Shown here: positions 22,176 to 32,549 of the stretch, one piece after another
Layout of the letters: every line of letters starts with the position of its first letter
Numbering within the stretch: position 1 is the first letter of the stretch
Origin: Neocallimastix lanati (nom. inval.)
Lineage: Eukaryota; Neocallimastigomycota; Neocallimastigomycetes; Neocallimastigales; Neocallimastigaceae
NCBI GenBank assembly: GCA_016946835.1
Contig: JACVTC010000097.1
Location: 127,001 to 191,000, forward strand
DNA: 64,000 nucleotides
Direction: 5' to 3'
Program-made: the position numbers and the translations under genes
Notes under the pieces: generated by a model
The model's database searches: none
Seen by the model: only the letters and a program-made list of their open reading frames with translations
Told to the model about the DNA's origin: nothing

Positions 22176-22553
22176 ATAACAATTACCTTTTTCTCTCAAT
22201 AAAATACGTTATAAGTCAAGATTATAACACGTGATACGTTAACAGTGGCTTGTGTGTGGCTTGATTCAAAATATTTTTTTACCAGTTTTAGATTATTGCT
22301 ACCAGTTTCAGAATATTGCCACCAGCTCTATAATATTGCTACCGAAATTACAATTACACGTCTTAGAACAAGATTCGAAAAACCATAAACCTTTAATATT
22401 TTAATTTATAACGTTACGTTTACTCGACAGCACCGCTTCAAAGGATAGAGCTAGATCGACTAGATGAAAAAACGTTATAGTTTGAAATATTTATTTGTTT
22501 GATATTTTTGTTAAAGAAATTGCAAAAATTTAAGTCAATTTAAAATAATCAAA
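22176..22553 (+). promoter_or_regulatory. Element B leader: primer region, 20-bp repeats, conserved hairpin
   Basis: ATAACAATTACC follows the LTR. Then come three and a half 20-bp units of the type CTACCAGTTTCAGAATATTG (about 22279-22345), and the conserved TCGAC...GGATAGAGC...TCGAC hairpin (22421-22460). Layout matches the leader of element A. Confidence 0.65.
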
Positions 22554-25500
22554 TTGGAGGGATTTAACAACCTAATAAGAAGATTCGAAGACCTTAACCT
22601 GCAAGAAATGAATCAAGAGAATCATCAAGTTCTGCCCCGTAACAATCAAAAGATTGTTAACGAACCACCGCTATTTTCTGGAATCAAGAAGGACTTTGAT
22701 GGCTTCCTTACAAGAGCTGAAATAGCTATGGAAGCCAATCCACAAGGTTTCAATAACGACCATACAAAGGTCAGATTTATAATTTCTTATCTTGTCGGTG
22801 ATCCCTTGATATGGGCCTCAAACTTGCGAAGAAATAATGATCCCCTGCTCAATGTTTATGAAGATTTTATTCAAGAATTAAGAAATCAATTTGGAGAGCA
22901 GGACATGAGCACAGTTGTCGCAAACGGTAAATTATGCAGCATCCGACAACATAAATTTGGTCATGTTAGTGAGTATATAAATGAATTTAATAAAATCAGC
23001 AGACATTCAGATTTTAACGATTCTGCTAAGATTTATATGTTTGTAAAAGGACTTCACTACAAGATGAGGGAGCACCTTGCAGTGGTAAATCCAAATCCCA
23101 ACAACTTAAGAAGACTTTTCACTGATGTCCTTAGTATCGAAAGCTTAACTAAGAGACATGAAATAAATGAATTTTTCTATCATAATTATTACCATCGTAA
23201 GGAAATAAATAATAATAATCATGCGTCTACTAGTGACCCAATGGAAATAGATTTATACAGAATTAAGAGAGGACAAACGAATACAAGTTACTTCCCTTCT
23301 AACCAGAAATTATATCAAGAAAACTCGAATTCAAGAGATGAAGAAAGAAGGAAAGGATTGTGCTATTATTGTAAAAAACCAGGTCATCGCTATTTTAACT
23401 GTCCAAATAAGAAGAAACCTGCCGGAGTCAAGATTATCAGTAAACAAGAAAACACCGCTACCACACCCTCAAGTAGTTTAAGAAGAATTAGAAGAATCAA
23501 CAGCCAAGAAGATATTGTCAAAGTTAGAAAAATCGTGGAAGAACAAAACTCACTTTTGACAAAGAAAAGTAATATCATTGATTTCTATATTAAAACAAAC
23601 AATACAGAAGAAGTAAAAGCAAGAGTTTTGATTGATTCTGGATCAGATCTTAACTTTATTCACCCAGAATTTGCGAAGGCTTTTGGAATCAAAACCCAAC
23701 AAATTGAAGAACCATTCCGTGTTACTGGTCTTGGTTACGGAATATCAACAGTTAAAAAGGAAATGGAGAAGTGCATTTTACGTTTAAAAAATCACTTAGA
23801 AACCATTCAATTGTATGTACTCAGAATTCCTGATGTTGATATTATTTTAGGTCTACCTTGGATTGAGAAGCATTCGCCTTATAATTACCACGACGCAAAG
23901 AAGATCTCCTTTGGCTCAGGATTTTGCGCTAGACACTGTAATAACGGTAAAAGAAAAAGAAAGAACAAGATCAAGAACAAGAAAAAGAACAAAGGAAAAG
24001 AATCTGCTACCGACTTGGAAGAAAATAAAATTATTGAAGACTCAAGAAAAAGAAAATCTTTCTTTGAATCCGATTCCGAATCTGATTCTGAAGAAGAAAT
24101 TTCTATTCGTGGCCGCCGAACTCGTATTAGAACTTGTACTGAATTTATTAATAGTGATAGCGATAGTGATATTAATGATACTTTTATGTTAGATAATTTT
24201 AGTGATAGCATTAGTGATAGCGATAATTTTAGTGATAGTGATGATATTATTGTTATGAATTGTGATAGTAAAATTAGTAAAAATAGTTTAAAGATCTTAA
24301 AGAAAATTTGTGAATCAAGTAAATGTAAGAAATTAAATGTAATTGAAAAATGTAATAATGAAAATAATAATTTAAATAAAGATGATGAAAAGGTCGAAGT
24401 ACCTGAAATCTATTTGATGTTTAAAGAAGTGTTTAATGAAAATAATTGTAATGTGTTACCTCCGCATCGTAATTATGATTGTGAGATTAAATTAAAAGAT
24501 AATTGTAGTTTATTTTATGGACCGTTGTATCCTTTAACTGAGACGGAGAGAGAAGAATTAAAGAAATATTTAGAAGAAAATTTAAAAAAGGGTTTTATTA
24601 GAAAATCTTCTTCTCCCGCTGGAGCACCTATTTTATTTGTTAGAAAAAAGGATGGTACATATAGATTAGTTATTGATTATAGAAAATTAAATGAAATGAC
24701 CATCCGTAACTCTTACCCTCTTCCTTTAATTAGTGAATTGTTGGATAGAGTTAAAGGTGCTAAATATTTTACTAAGTTAGATTTAAAATCTGCCTATAAC
24801 TTAGTAAGAATTAAAGAAGGTGACGAGTACAAAACTGCCTTTCGCACAAGATATGGGCACTTTGAATATCTCGTTATGCCTTTTGGGCTTAAGAATGCCC
24901 CTGCTACATTCCAACATTTTATAAATGATGTTCTCAGTGATTACTTAGATGATTTTGTAATCTCTTATATTGATGACATTTTAATTTATTCTAATACTTT
25001 AGAAGAACATCATGTACATGTCAAGAAAGTTTTAAGAAAATTGTTAGAGAATCATTTAGTTGTTAAATTAGAAAAGTGTGAATTTGATGTAACTGAAACT
25101 ACTTTTCTTGGTTATGTTTTATCAAGAGATGGAATTAAAATGGATAAAGAAAAAGTTAAAGCAATTTTAGATTGGCCTGTTCCAACAAACGTTAAAGAAA
25201 TTCAATCGTTTATTGGACTTTGTAATTATTACAGAATTTTTATTAAAGACTTTGCGAAAATTGTAAATCCTCTCCACAAATTAACTAGAAAAAATGTTCC
25301 TTTTAATTGGAGTTCTGAACAACAAAAAGCGTTTGATACTTTAAAAGAATTATTTACTACTGCTCCTATTTTGAAACATCCTGATAGCAACAAGCAATTC
25401 ATTGTTGAAACTGATGCTAGTAATTTTGCTGTTGGTGCAATTCTTTCTCAGGAATTTGATGGGCATTTGCATCCAATTGCTTTTATTTCTACTAGCTTAA

Positions 25501-27377
25501 CTAAATCCCAAAGAAATTACCCTATCTATGACAAAGAACTTCTTGCTATTAAAGTTGCATTGGAAGGATGGAGACATTACTTAGAAGGAGCTCGCCATCA
25601 GTTTATTATTTATACTGATCATAAGAATTTAACTTTCCCTCGAAAACCTGAACTTCTTTCCCAACGCCAAATTCGTTGGTATGAATTCTTATCTAGATTT
25701 GATTTTAAACTAATTTACAGAGCTGGTAAAAAGTCAGGTAAACCAGATATTTTATCAAGACGTAGTGATCATTTATTTGCTAGTGTTCGTCCTATTTCAT
25801 GCGTTATTAATTCATGTAGTTTTAAGAATGATTCTTTAATCTCCTCTATTCATGATTCTCTAGCTAATGATGAATTCTATTGCAAAATAACTGAATTTCT
25901 TAAAAATGATAATTCAAAAGATCCCCCTTTTAGTAAAATCGATAAATTTTCTCTTGACAAAAATGGTTATTTACTTTTTGAAAATTTAATTTATGTTCCC
26001 AATAAAATTAGAATAAGAGTTTTAGAACTCCATCATGACTCTATTTCTGCTGGTCATTTTGGAATTAATAAAACTATTGAACTTATTTCTCGTAATTTCT
26101 GGTGGCCTAAATTACAAAAAGATGTTAAAATGTTTATTAAATCTTGTGAAATTTGTTCAAAATCCAAAATCCCAAGACATAAGCCATATGGTTTACTTTC
26201 TCCACTTTATACACCAAATAGAGCCTGGTCTGCTATCTCTATGGATTTTATTGTTGAACTTCCGAAATCCAAAGATATGACCACTATAATGGTTGTTGTG
26301 GATCGCTTAACTAAAATGGCTCATTTTATACCATTTAGATGTCTTCCTACTGCTTCTATTGCTGCTGATTCTTTCATTGCTAATATTTTTAAACTTCATG
26401 GTTTCCCCGATTCTATTATTTCTGATCGTGGTTCTCAATTTACCTCTGATTTTTGGAATCGTCTTTGCTCTCTTTTAAATATTAAGCATTCTTTTTCTAC
26501 TGCTAATCACCCGCAGACTGATGGTCAAACGGAGAGGGTGAACTCGATATTGGAACAATATCTTCGTTGTTTCATTAACGAAAAACAAAATAATTGGTTT
26601 GATTTATTACCTTTTGCAGAATTTTCTTATAACAATACTTTACAACAATCAATAAATCAATCACCATTTTTTGCAAATTATGGATTTAATCCAAAGTTTA
26701 ATCCTGAGATTCCTTCAAACGAGAATCCACATAGAGCTGAAAAAAGAATATTGAATATTAACGAAAACATAAAGTTTTTAAAAGAAAATTTAGAACAAGC
26801 GAAAAAGACTTATAAAAAATATGCAGATTTAAAAAGAATAGATTCTCCTGATTTTAAAGTAGGAAATAAAGTTTATCTTTTAAAGGGTAATACAACAAAG
26901 AAAAATAAAAAATTATCTGATCAACTAATAGGACCCTTTGAAATCATTAGAAAAGTTAGTGATTTAGCGTATGAACTTAAACTTCCTAATAATATGCGCT
27001 GTCACCCTGTATTCCATGTTTCGCTCCTCGAACCTTACCATGAAAATGAATTCCCAAACAGAAGAAATACTCGTAGAAGAAATATTAATCTTACTACGGA
27101 TACAATTAATAGAAGTCCTGAAAGAATAATTAAAATGAAAACTTTTAACAATAAAAATCGTTACTTGATTAAATGGAAAGGATGCGATTCTAATGAAAAT
27201 ACTTGGATCGATGAAGATCAAATTTTTGATAAACAATTAATACAAGAATACTATAGAAAAGAAAAGAAGAATAAATCTTCGAATATTAACAATGAATTTT
27301 GCCAACTACCTGAAGATTCGAACGAGTACTATGTTAGGCATAAATATCAACCTTTTGTGATCGATCTTCCTTCCTAA
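22554..27377 (+). CDS. Element B gag-pol polyprotein with C-terminal chromodomain
   Basis: A single 1607-codon frame. Gag: DFDGFLTRAEIAMEANPQ, IYMFVKGLHYKMREHLAVV. Zinc knuckle C270-x2-C273-x4-H278-x4-C283. Protease active site D361 ([12 protein letters not shown]). A Ser/Asp-rich acidic linker follows (about 500-570). RT has the YIDD pair D807/D808, then RNase H (ETDASNFAVGAILSQ, YTDHKNLTF). Integrase has an HHCC finger from H1160 and catalytic D1231, D1291 and E1327, with the D-35-E spacing of functional enzymes, then GPFEIIRKVSDLAYELKLP and a chromodomain at about 1520-1570 (RYLIKWKGCDSNENTWIDED). It makes the proteins for reverse transcription and integration into chromatin. The coordinates use the TTG that aligns with GTG in A and TTG in C; the first ATG is residue 19 (22608). 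Confidence 0.95.
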   Translation: MEGFNNLIRRFEDLNLQEMNQENHQVLPRNNQKIVNEPPLFSGIKKDFDGFLTRAEIAMEANPQGFNNDHTKVRFIISYLVGDPLIWASNLRRNNDPLLNVYEDFIQELRNQFGEQDMSTVVANGKLCSIRQHKFGHVSEYINEFNKISRHSDFNDSAKIYMFVKGLHYKMREHLAVVNPNPNNLRRLFTDVLSIESLTKRHEINEFFYHNYYHRKEINNNNHASTSDPMEIDLYRIKRGQTNTSYFPSNQKLYQENSNSRDEERRKGLCYYCKKPGHRYFNCPNKKKPAGVKIISKQENTATTPSSSLRRIRRINSQEDIVKVRKIVEEQNSLLTKKSNIIDFYIKTNNTEEVKARVLIDSGSDLNFIHPEFAKAFGIKTQQIEEPFRVTGLGYGISTVKKEMEKCILRLKNHLETIQLYVLRIPDVDIILGLPWIEKHSPYNYHDAKKISFGSGFCARHCNNGKRKRKNKIKNKKKNKGKESATDLEENKIIEDSRKRKSFFESDSESDSEEEISIRGRRTRIRTCTEFINSDSDSDINDTFMLDNFSDSISDSDNFSDSDDIIVMNCDSKISKNSLKILKKICESSKCKKLNVIEKCNNENNNLNKDDEKVEVPEIYLMFKEVFNENNCNVLPPHRNYDCEIKLKDNCSLFYGPLYPLTETEREELKKYLEENLKKGFIRKSSSPAGAPILFVRKKDGTYRLVIDYRKLNEMTIRNSYPLPLISELLDRVKGAKYFTKLDLKSAYNLVRIKEGDEYKTAFRTRYGHFEYLVMPFGLKNAPATFQHFINDVLSDYLDDFVISYIDDILIYSNTLEEHHVHVKKVLRKLLENHLVVKLEKCEFDVTETTFLGYVLSRDGIKMDKEKVKAILDWPVPTNVKEIQSFIGLCNYYRIFIKDFAKIVNPLHKLTRKNVPFNWSSEQQKAFDTLKELFTTAPILKHPDSNKQFIVETDASNFAVGAILSQEFDGHLHPIAFISTSLTKSQRNYPIYDKELLAIKVALEGWRHYLEGARHQFIIYTDHKNLTFPRKPELLSQRQIRWYEFLSRFDFKLIYRAGKKSGKPDILSRRSDHLFASVRPISCVINSCSFKNDSLISSIHDSLANDEFYCKITEFLKNDNSKDPPFSKIDKFSLDKNGYLLFENLIYVPNKIRIRVLELHHDSISAGHFGINKTIELISRNFWWPKLQKDVKMFIKSCEICSKSKIPRHKPYGLLSPLYTPNRAWSAISMDFIVELPKSKDMTTIMVVVDRLTKMAHFIPFRCLPTASIAADSFIANIFKLHGFPDSIISDRGSQFTSDFWNRLCSLLNIKHSFSTANHPQTDGQTERVNSILEQYLRCFINEKQNNWFDLLPFAEFSYNNTLQQSINQSPFFANYGFNPKFNPEIPSNENPHRAEKRILNINENIKFLKENLEQAKKTYKKYADLKRIDSPDFKVGNKVYLLKGNTTKKNKKLSDQLIGPFEIIRKVSDLAYELKLPNNMRCHPVFHVSLLEPYHENEFPNRRNTRRRNINLTTDTINRSPERIIKMKTFNNKNRYLIKWKGCDSNENTWIDEDQIFDKQLIQEYYRKEKKNKSSNINNEFCQLPEDSNEYYVRHKYQPFVIDLPS

Positions 27378-27382
27378 AGTTA

Positions 27383-27414
27383 ATCTCGCAGGAGCTCGAC
27401 TTAAAGGGCGAGAT
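27383..27414 (+). promoter_or_regulatory. Conserved 3' hairpin / polypurine tract of element B
   Basis: ATCTCGC ... GCGAGAT stem with loop AGGAGCTCGACTTAAAGG, ending one base before the 3' LTR. Nearly identical in element A. Confidence 0.7.
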
Positions 27415-28187
27415 TGTAAAGATATTATTAATATCTTTAAATAATTTTAATTAAATTTAATCATAAATTTAAGTAAAATTAAAATAAATTTATTTGAAAT
27501 CACGTGTATAAAATTATTGAAAATATTTTTAACATAATTTCGATTTTTTTCCCAATCATACTAATAAATTAAAAATTTCTCTTGTGAAACTAGTATTTGA
27601 AAATCATTTCTTTTTATGTAATTTAATTTAAATAATAAGAGTTAAGGTTTTTCACAAGATAAATTAACAACATGAAACTATGCAATTAGTCATGTTGAAA
27701 CTTACGGCATTTTATGCTAAATTTATATTAAATAATTATGACAACTTTTATATTATTTTTAAATAGAAAATATATAATAAATTTACTAATAATATTTAAA
27801 TAATAAATAAATAATAAATGAACTCAATTAGAATTGATTATATTTATTTTAGTTATTAATTATAATTCTCTTTATTTAGTAATAGTTAATTATTTATTAT
27901 TAGTTTAGGTTAGTACTGTTTTAAATAAATAGCTAGATAATATAATTCAATAGGAATTATATATTATAAATGCAATAAGATAAAAATATAAATAGTTATC
28001 AAATTTCATGTATTTTAATCGATGTAATTGTTATTAACGATTTCTTGTTAATAACACTTTAAAATAAATAAAGATTTTAATATTTTAAAAAATTAATAAA
28101 ACTTGTTCTTTAAAACTATTATTTTGTGTTTTAGTGTTATTATTGAAGTGTTGATTTATAATCTATTTTTTTTATCAAAACTTTATA
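27415..28187 (+). repeat. 3' LTR of element B
   Basis: 773 bp; followed by the target duplication GTACC. Confidence 0.95.
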
Positions 28188-28604
28188 GTACCATTATTTA
28201 AAAGAAGTCTAATTTCCATAGATCATTTAAGCAAGGATAATTATAAAACTGTATTTTGTAAAAATAAGTACAACGATAAAAACTGTGCTATTTTATATAA
28301 CAATAATGGCAAAAGAATCTATACATCTTTATCAAATAAATCTAAGGTTTACAAAATACTAACAAGCAAAAATAATATAAGTAATAACTCTAATAATGTT
28401 GTATGTTATAGTCTACAAGATGCCTTAAGCGATTCTGATATGAATCTCTGGCATAGAAGAATGGGTCATTTTAATATTGACTCTATCAAAGATAATCTAA
28501 ATAAAATAAATATAAAGCGTAAGTGTAAAATTTGTTCTTGTTCGAAGTTAAAGAATCACCCTTACAAACCATCTACTAATCATATGACAAAACCATTCAT
28601 TTGA
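28188..28604 (+). pseudogene. Copia protease end and GAG-pre-integrase zinc finger
   Basis: Resumes the frame broken by element B: VPLFKRSLISIDHLSKDNYK (C-terminal protease), then DMNLWHRRMGHFNIDSIKDN and CKICSCSKLKNHPYKP, the H-H-C-C zinc finger typical of copia GAG-pre-integrase domains. A stop/frameshift at about 28602 separates it from the integrase core. Confidence 0.85.
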
Positions 28605-29440
28605 ACTTATTCACATGGATTTAGTATTTGTTCCCGATTATTCTATTTACGGGAATAAGTATTTTTTATCTATTCTTGATGATTATTCAAGGTACAGTTG
28701 GGTCCTTTTTATAAAAAGAAAAAGTGAAACATTCAAAACTTTTATTATATGGTATAAATAATCAAATTAAGAACTTATTTGATAATTGTAATATTAAATA
28801 CATTAAAACTGATAATGGTACTAAATTTTTCAATAGCAATTTCAACGAGTTTTATGAAAGAACAGGCATAATACATAAACATACTATTCCCCATAATCTA
28901 CAACAAAATGGAAGAGTGGAAAGACTTCATGGAACATTAATATCTAATGGTGACGCTATGTTAAACGATGCAAAGTTAAATCATAAATTTTGGGAAGATG
29001 CTGTAGCCACAGCAAATTATATACATAAAAGGTTACCCCATAAAGGTAATAATAACAAAATACTATATGAAATTCTGTACAATGATAAAGTTGATTATAA
29101 TAAATTCAGAATTTTCGGGTGCCGTGTATATTTTTTTGTTCCAAAACAATTTAGGAAGAAGTTCAGCAATACAACTCTTCCAGGTATTTTCCTTGGATAT
29201 GATGAAATAAATCATACCGCTTATAAAATATATGATATTAAAAATAACAAAATAGTTTTAGCTCGCACTGTAGAATTTCTCGAAGATGAACCCGCAAATA
29301 TATGTGCCCCTCTAACATCACCAGACAGTATTAATTTTACTAATTATTATGAAAATGAAGAAATAGATCATATTAACAGTGATGACAATGGAAGTAATAC
29401 AAATGATAATAATAGTGAATATAATGAAATTTATAATATA

Positions 29441-29479
<39 letters not shown>

Positions 29480-29962
29480 GATACGGAAATAAATAACCTA
29501 ATCAATAATCATAATTATGATCCTAATAATATGCACCATACAAATAATAATAATTTTATTAATATGAATCATAATAATATAATTTTACAAAATCAAAATA
29601 AAACTATTGGACCCACTCAATATATGGACAATTTAGAAAATAATAATAATAATAATTTTTCAATTTCCAATTCTAACAACCAATTAAATAATTTATATTA
29701 TAATTCTAATGAAGAATCATTAAATTTAAATAATAATAATAAAATTAATTTAAATAATTTAAATCCGAAAAACATTAATTCTATTTATTTCCAAGAAGAA
29801 AATAATAAAGATCTTTGTAATGGAAATAAAGAAAAATTTAATGTTGATAATTTAATTGATACTAATAATAATTATAATAATGATCCGAATAATTTAAATT
29901 TAATTAAAGACAATAATTTCAATTTAAATTTTTATATAAATCAAATAAAAATAAAGAAATAA
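28602..29962 (+). pseudogene. Copia integrase core and Asn-rich spacer
   Basis: After the shift: FELIHMDLVFVPDY (first catalytic Asp), LDDYSRYSWVLF, a second shift near 28740-28770, then IKYIKTDNGTKFFN (second Asp), IPHNLQQNGRVERLHGTL (Glu) and RIFGCRVYFFVPKQ. From about 29370 the sequence is extremely Asn-rich, including a run of 13 Asn from an AAT microsatellite (29443-29480). A frameshift near 29930 joins it to the next segment. Confidence 0.85.
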
Positions 29963-31047
29963 ATTTAAATGATTTAAATAAACAAACTAATGCTAATGAG
30001 TATAATTCCAATGTGAATTATCATATACAGAGTGTAAAATTTAGCAATAATTACAATAAAGAATTCAACCAAAACAATTCAGGTGGTAATGTAAACAATG
30101 AAAATAAACAAACAAATAAACACCAAGATAGAAGTAAAAAATCAATTATCAATAATGATAATGATAATAAACAATTAACTCTTAAGAAAAATAAAAATAA
30201 AAATAAATTAATTTCTAATAGAATGAGTAATGCTAAGAGTAAAGAGGAAACTATTCAATTTCTTTTAAATAAGTCGAAAGAATATAGTGAAAAATTTAAT
30301 CAATTAAATAATGAAAATAATAAGAATGCTGATAAACGAAACAATAATGATAAAAATAAACAAAGTACCAAACAATCTAATAATAGTGGTAATATATATA
30401 TAAGAAAAAACAATAATAAACGTAGAAAACGCTATAAGAATGAATATATGATTAAAAATCATCCAACAAAGAAAGTGAAATCGTTCAATATTAAAGATAT
30501 TTTAGATACAACTGCACTTCTAGCAATAGACGACAAAAAGTTTATTGAACCACGTAATTATAAAGAAATATTTTTAATGAATGATAAAGACATGTGGTTA
30601 AAAGCAATGGATGAAGAGTTGAATAATATGAAGAGAATGAAGGTATTTACAATTATTAATAAAGTTCCAAAAGACGCAAATATCATTTCTACAAGATGGG
30701 TTCTCAAATACAAAAGAAACTCAGAAGGTAAAATAGTTAATTATAAAGCAAGATTGGTAGCTAAGGCTTACAGCCAGATATATGGTGTTGACTATAAAAA
30801 CACTTTTCCACCTACCCTCAAACAAGATATACTTAAAATTATAATTGCCATTGCAGTCCAAAGAAAGTTCCATATACATCAAATGGATATTAAGGCTGCC
30901 TACTTGAATGCCAAATTGAATGAAGATATTTATATGTTGCTACCAGAAGGTATGAAACAAAAGGGATATTGTAAATTAAATAAAGCTTTATATGGGTTAA
31001 AACAGTCTGAAAGAATGTGGAACGAAACTTTAATAAGGTTTTGTTAA
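29963..31047 (+). pseudogene. Copia Asn/Lys-rich spacer and RT N-terminal part
   Basis: A long Asn/Lys-rich, probably disordered spacer, then RT: MWLKAMDEELNNMKRMKVF, RWVLKYKRNSEGKIVNYKAR, VDYKNTFPPTLKQDILKIII, IHQMDIKAAYLNAKLNEDIY and KLNKALYGLKQSERMW. The frame is lost by a one-base insertion in a T-run at about 31040. Confidence 0.87.
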
Positions 31048-32077
31048 AATAAAATTTAAAAGATTTTTAAGTGACCCATGCGTCTATGTTAAAAAAGATA
31101 ATAATAACGAAATTGTATGTTTACTAGCAGTCTACGTGGATGATATAATTGTTACAGGAACGGATGATGAAATAATTAAAACAAAGTCTTTAATTAATGA
31201 AAATTTCGAAGCTACAGATGTGGGTGAAGTAGATTTTATTATTGGTATAAAATTTGTAAAATGTAAAGATGGTTATATAATCCATCAAAGGAAATATTTA
31301 GATGAAATTTTAAATAAATTTGACATAAATAAATATAATCCTACATCAAAAACTATACCAACTGAATCTAATGAATTAAGAAGCAGAAAATTCAACGTAA
31401 CTAAATATAAACAGGCTATTGGATCTGTATTATATTTAGTCATTAGCACAAGACCAGACATACTATTTTCCGTCAGTAAAGCTTCCAGAAGATCAGATAA
31501 TCCTACATATGAAGATTGGTATAATGTGTTAAAAATATTCAAATATTTAAAGGGTAATCCCAATTATGGTATAAAATTCACATTTACTAATAATTTAAAT
31601 TTCAATGTTTACGTAGATACTGATTTAGGTGGCGATAAAGAAACGAGAAGGTCAACGACTGGATTCATAATGTTGATGAACTCTGCACCCACCAGTTGGT
31701 ATTCTAAACTCCAACATTGTGTTTCAGTTTCTACTGCTGAAAGTGAGTATTACGGAATTCATGAGTGTGCAAGACACTGTCTCTGGTACAGTAATGTATT
31801 TAAAGAACTAGGACTTAAACAAGACACCATTACAATAAACACTGATAATAAAGCTGCGATTTACAACTGTGAAAATGAAACTATTAATCCAAAATCCAAA
31901 CACATTGACCTACGATATCATAGTATAAGAGAACTAATTAAGAAAAACTATATCAATTTAAAATATATAAAATCTGAAAATAATTTATCAGATGGTTTCA
32001 CCAAATATTTAAATTCCACCTTAATGACCAGATTTAGAAATAATATTCTCTATAATCTAAACGATTTTAAACTTTAG
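31041..32077 (+). pseudogene. Copia RT catalytic part and RNase H
   Basis: FLSDPCVYVKK, then the catalytic VYVDDIIVTG (about 31133-31160), VDFIIGIKFVKCKDGYIIHQ, then copia RNase H: NVYVDTDLGGDKETRRSTTG, SVSTAESEYYGIHECARHCL, INTDNKAAIYNCENETINPK, KHIDLRYHSIREL and NNLSDGFTK. Ends TAG at 32075-32077 before the purine-rich AGGGGGAA and the 3' LTR. Catalytic residues are intact although the reading frame upstream is broken. Confidence 0.9.
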
Positions 32078-32083
32078 GGGGAA

Positions 32084-32402
32084 TGTTAAAAATAAAGTTT
32101 AATACTTTAATTAAGTCTCATATAATTAAGATTTATTTATACATTAAATTAAATGTGTTTTTATTATTTTGTATAATGTAGAATATTATGAGGCGTATTA
32201 ATGATGTACATCATATATTTACAATTATAACTAATATAGTTAAATTTTATTAATGTATATACATTTTATGAAGGATTATGATAATTAATCCTATAATCAA
32301 TATAATCATAAAAATATAATTATTAAAATAATAATAAAATAATAAAAAATAAATAAAGAGATCACATATTAAAACTAAAATTAAATAACATAATATTTAA
32401 AA
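32084..32402 (+). repeat. 3' LTR of the copia element
   Basis: Starts TGTTAAAAATAAAG just after the polypurine tract; its last about 270 bp match 19639-19914. The 3' end is set by loss of match at 32403; no target duplication could be confirmed. Confidence 0.8.
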
Positions 32403-32549
32403 AGTATAGTTGTATAGTTGAATTTTATTATATTTTTATGTATTTATAAATTTTTTTTTTTTTTTAAGTTGTTCATTAGTTAAATTTGAATATATTAGAA
32501 ATTAATTACTGAATGTAAAATTTTTTTTTTTTTTAACAATAATTTTAAT
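32403..32549. other. A+T-rich spacer
   Basis: T-runs only. Confidence 0.4.

Larger units (their letters stand above)
21404..28187 (+). mobile_element. Ty3/gypsy chromovirus element B, intact, nested in the copia element
   Basis: 6784 bp with LTRs 21404-22175 and 27415-28187 that appear identical apart from one A/T-run base. The target duplication GTACC is at 21399-21403 and 28188-28192. One unbroken gag-pol frame lies inside. It is the best candidate for a currently mobile element in the window. The LTRs start TGTAAAG and end CTTTATA, that is TG...TA and not the usual TG...CA. Confidence 0.96.
19639..32402 (+). mobile_element. Ty1/copia element, decayed, interrupted by Ty3 element B
   Basis: The plus-strand order is LTR remnant, gag, protease, (element B inserted at 21404-28187), GAG-pre-integrase zinc finger, integrase, Asn-rich spacer, RT and RNase H, 3' LTR. 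Integrase before RT is diagnostic of Ty1/copia. At least four frameshifts or stops in pol make it inactive. The uninterrupted element would be about 6.0 kb. Confidence 0.9.
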
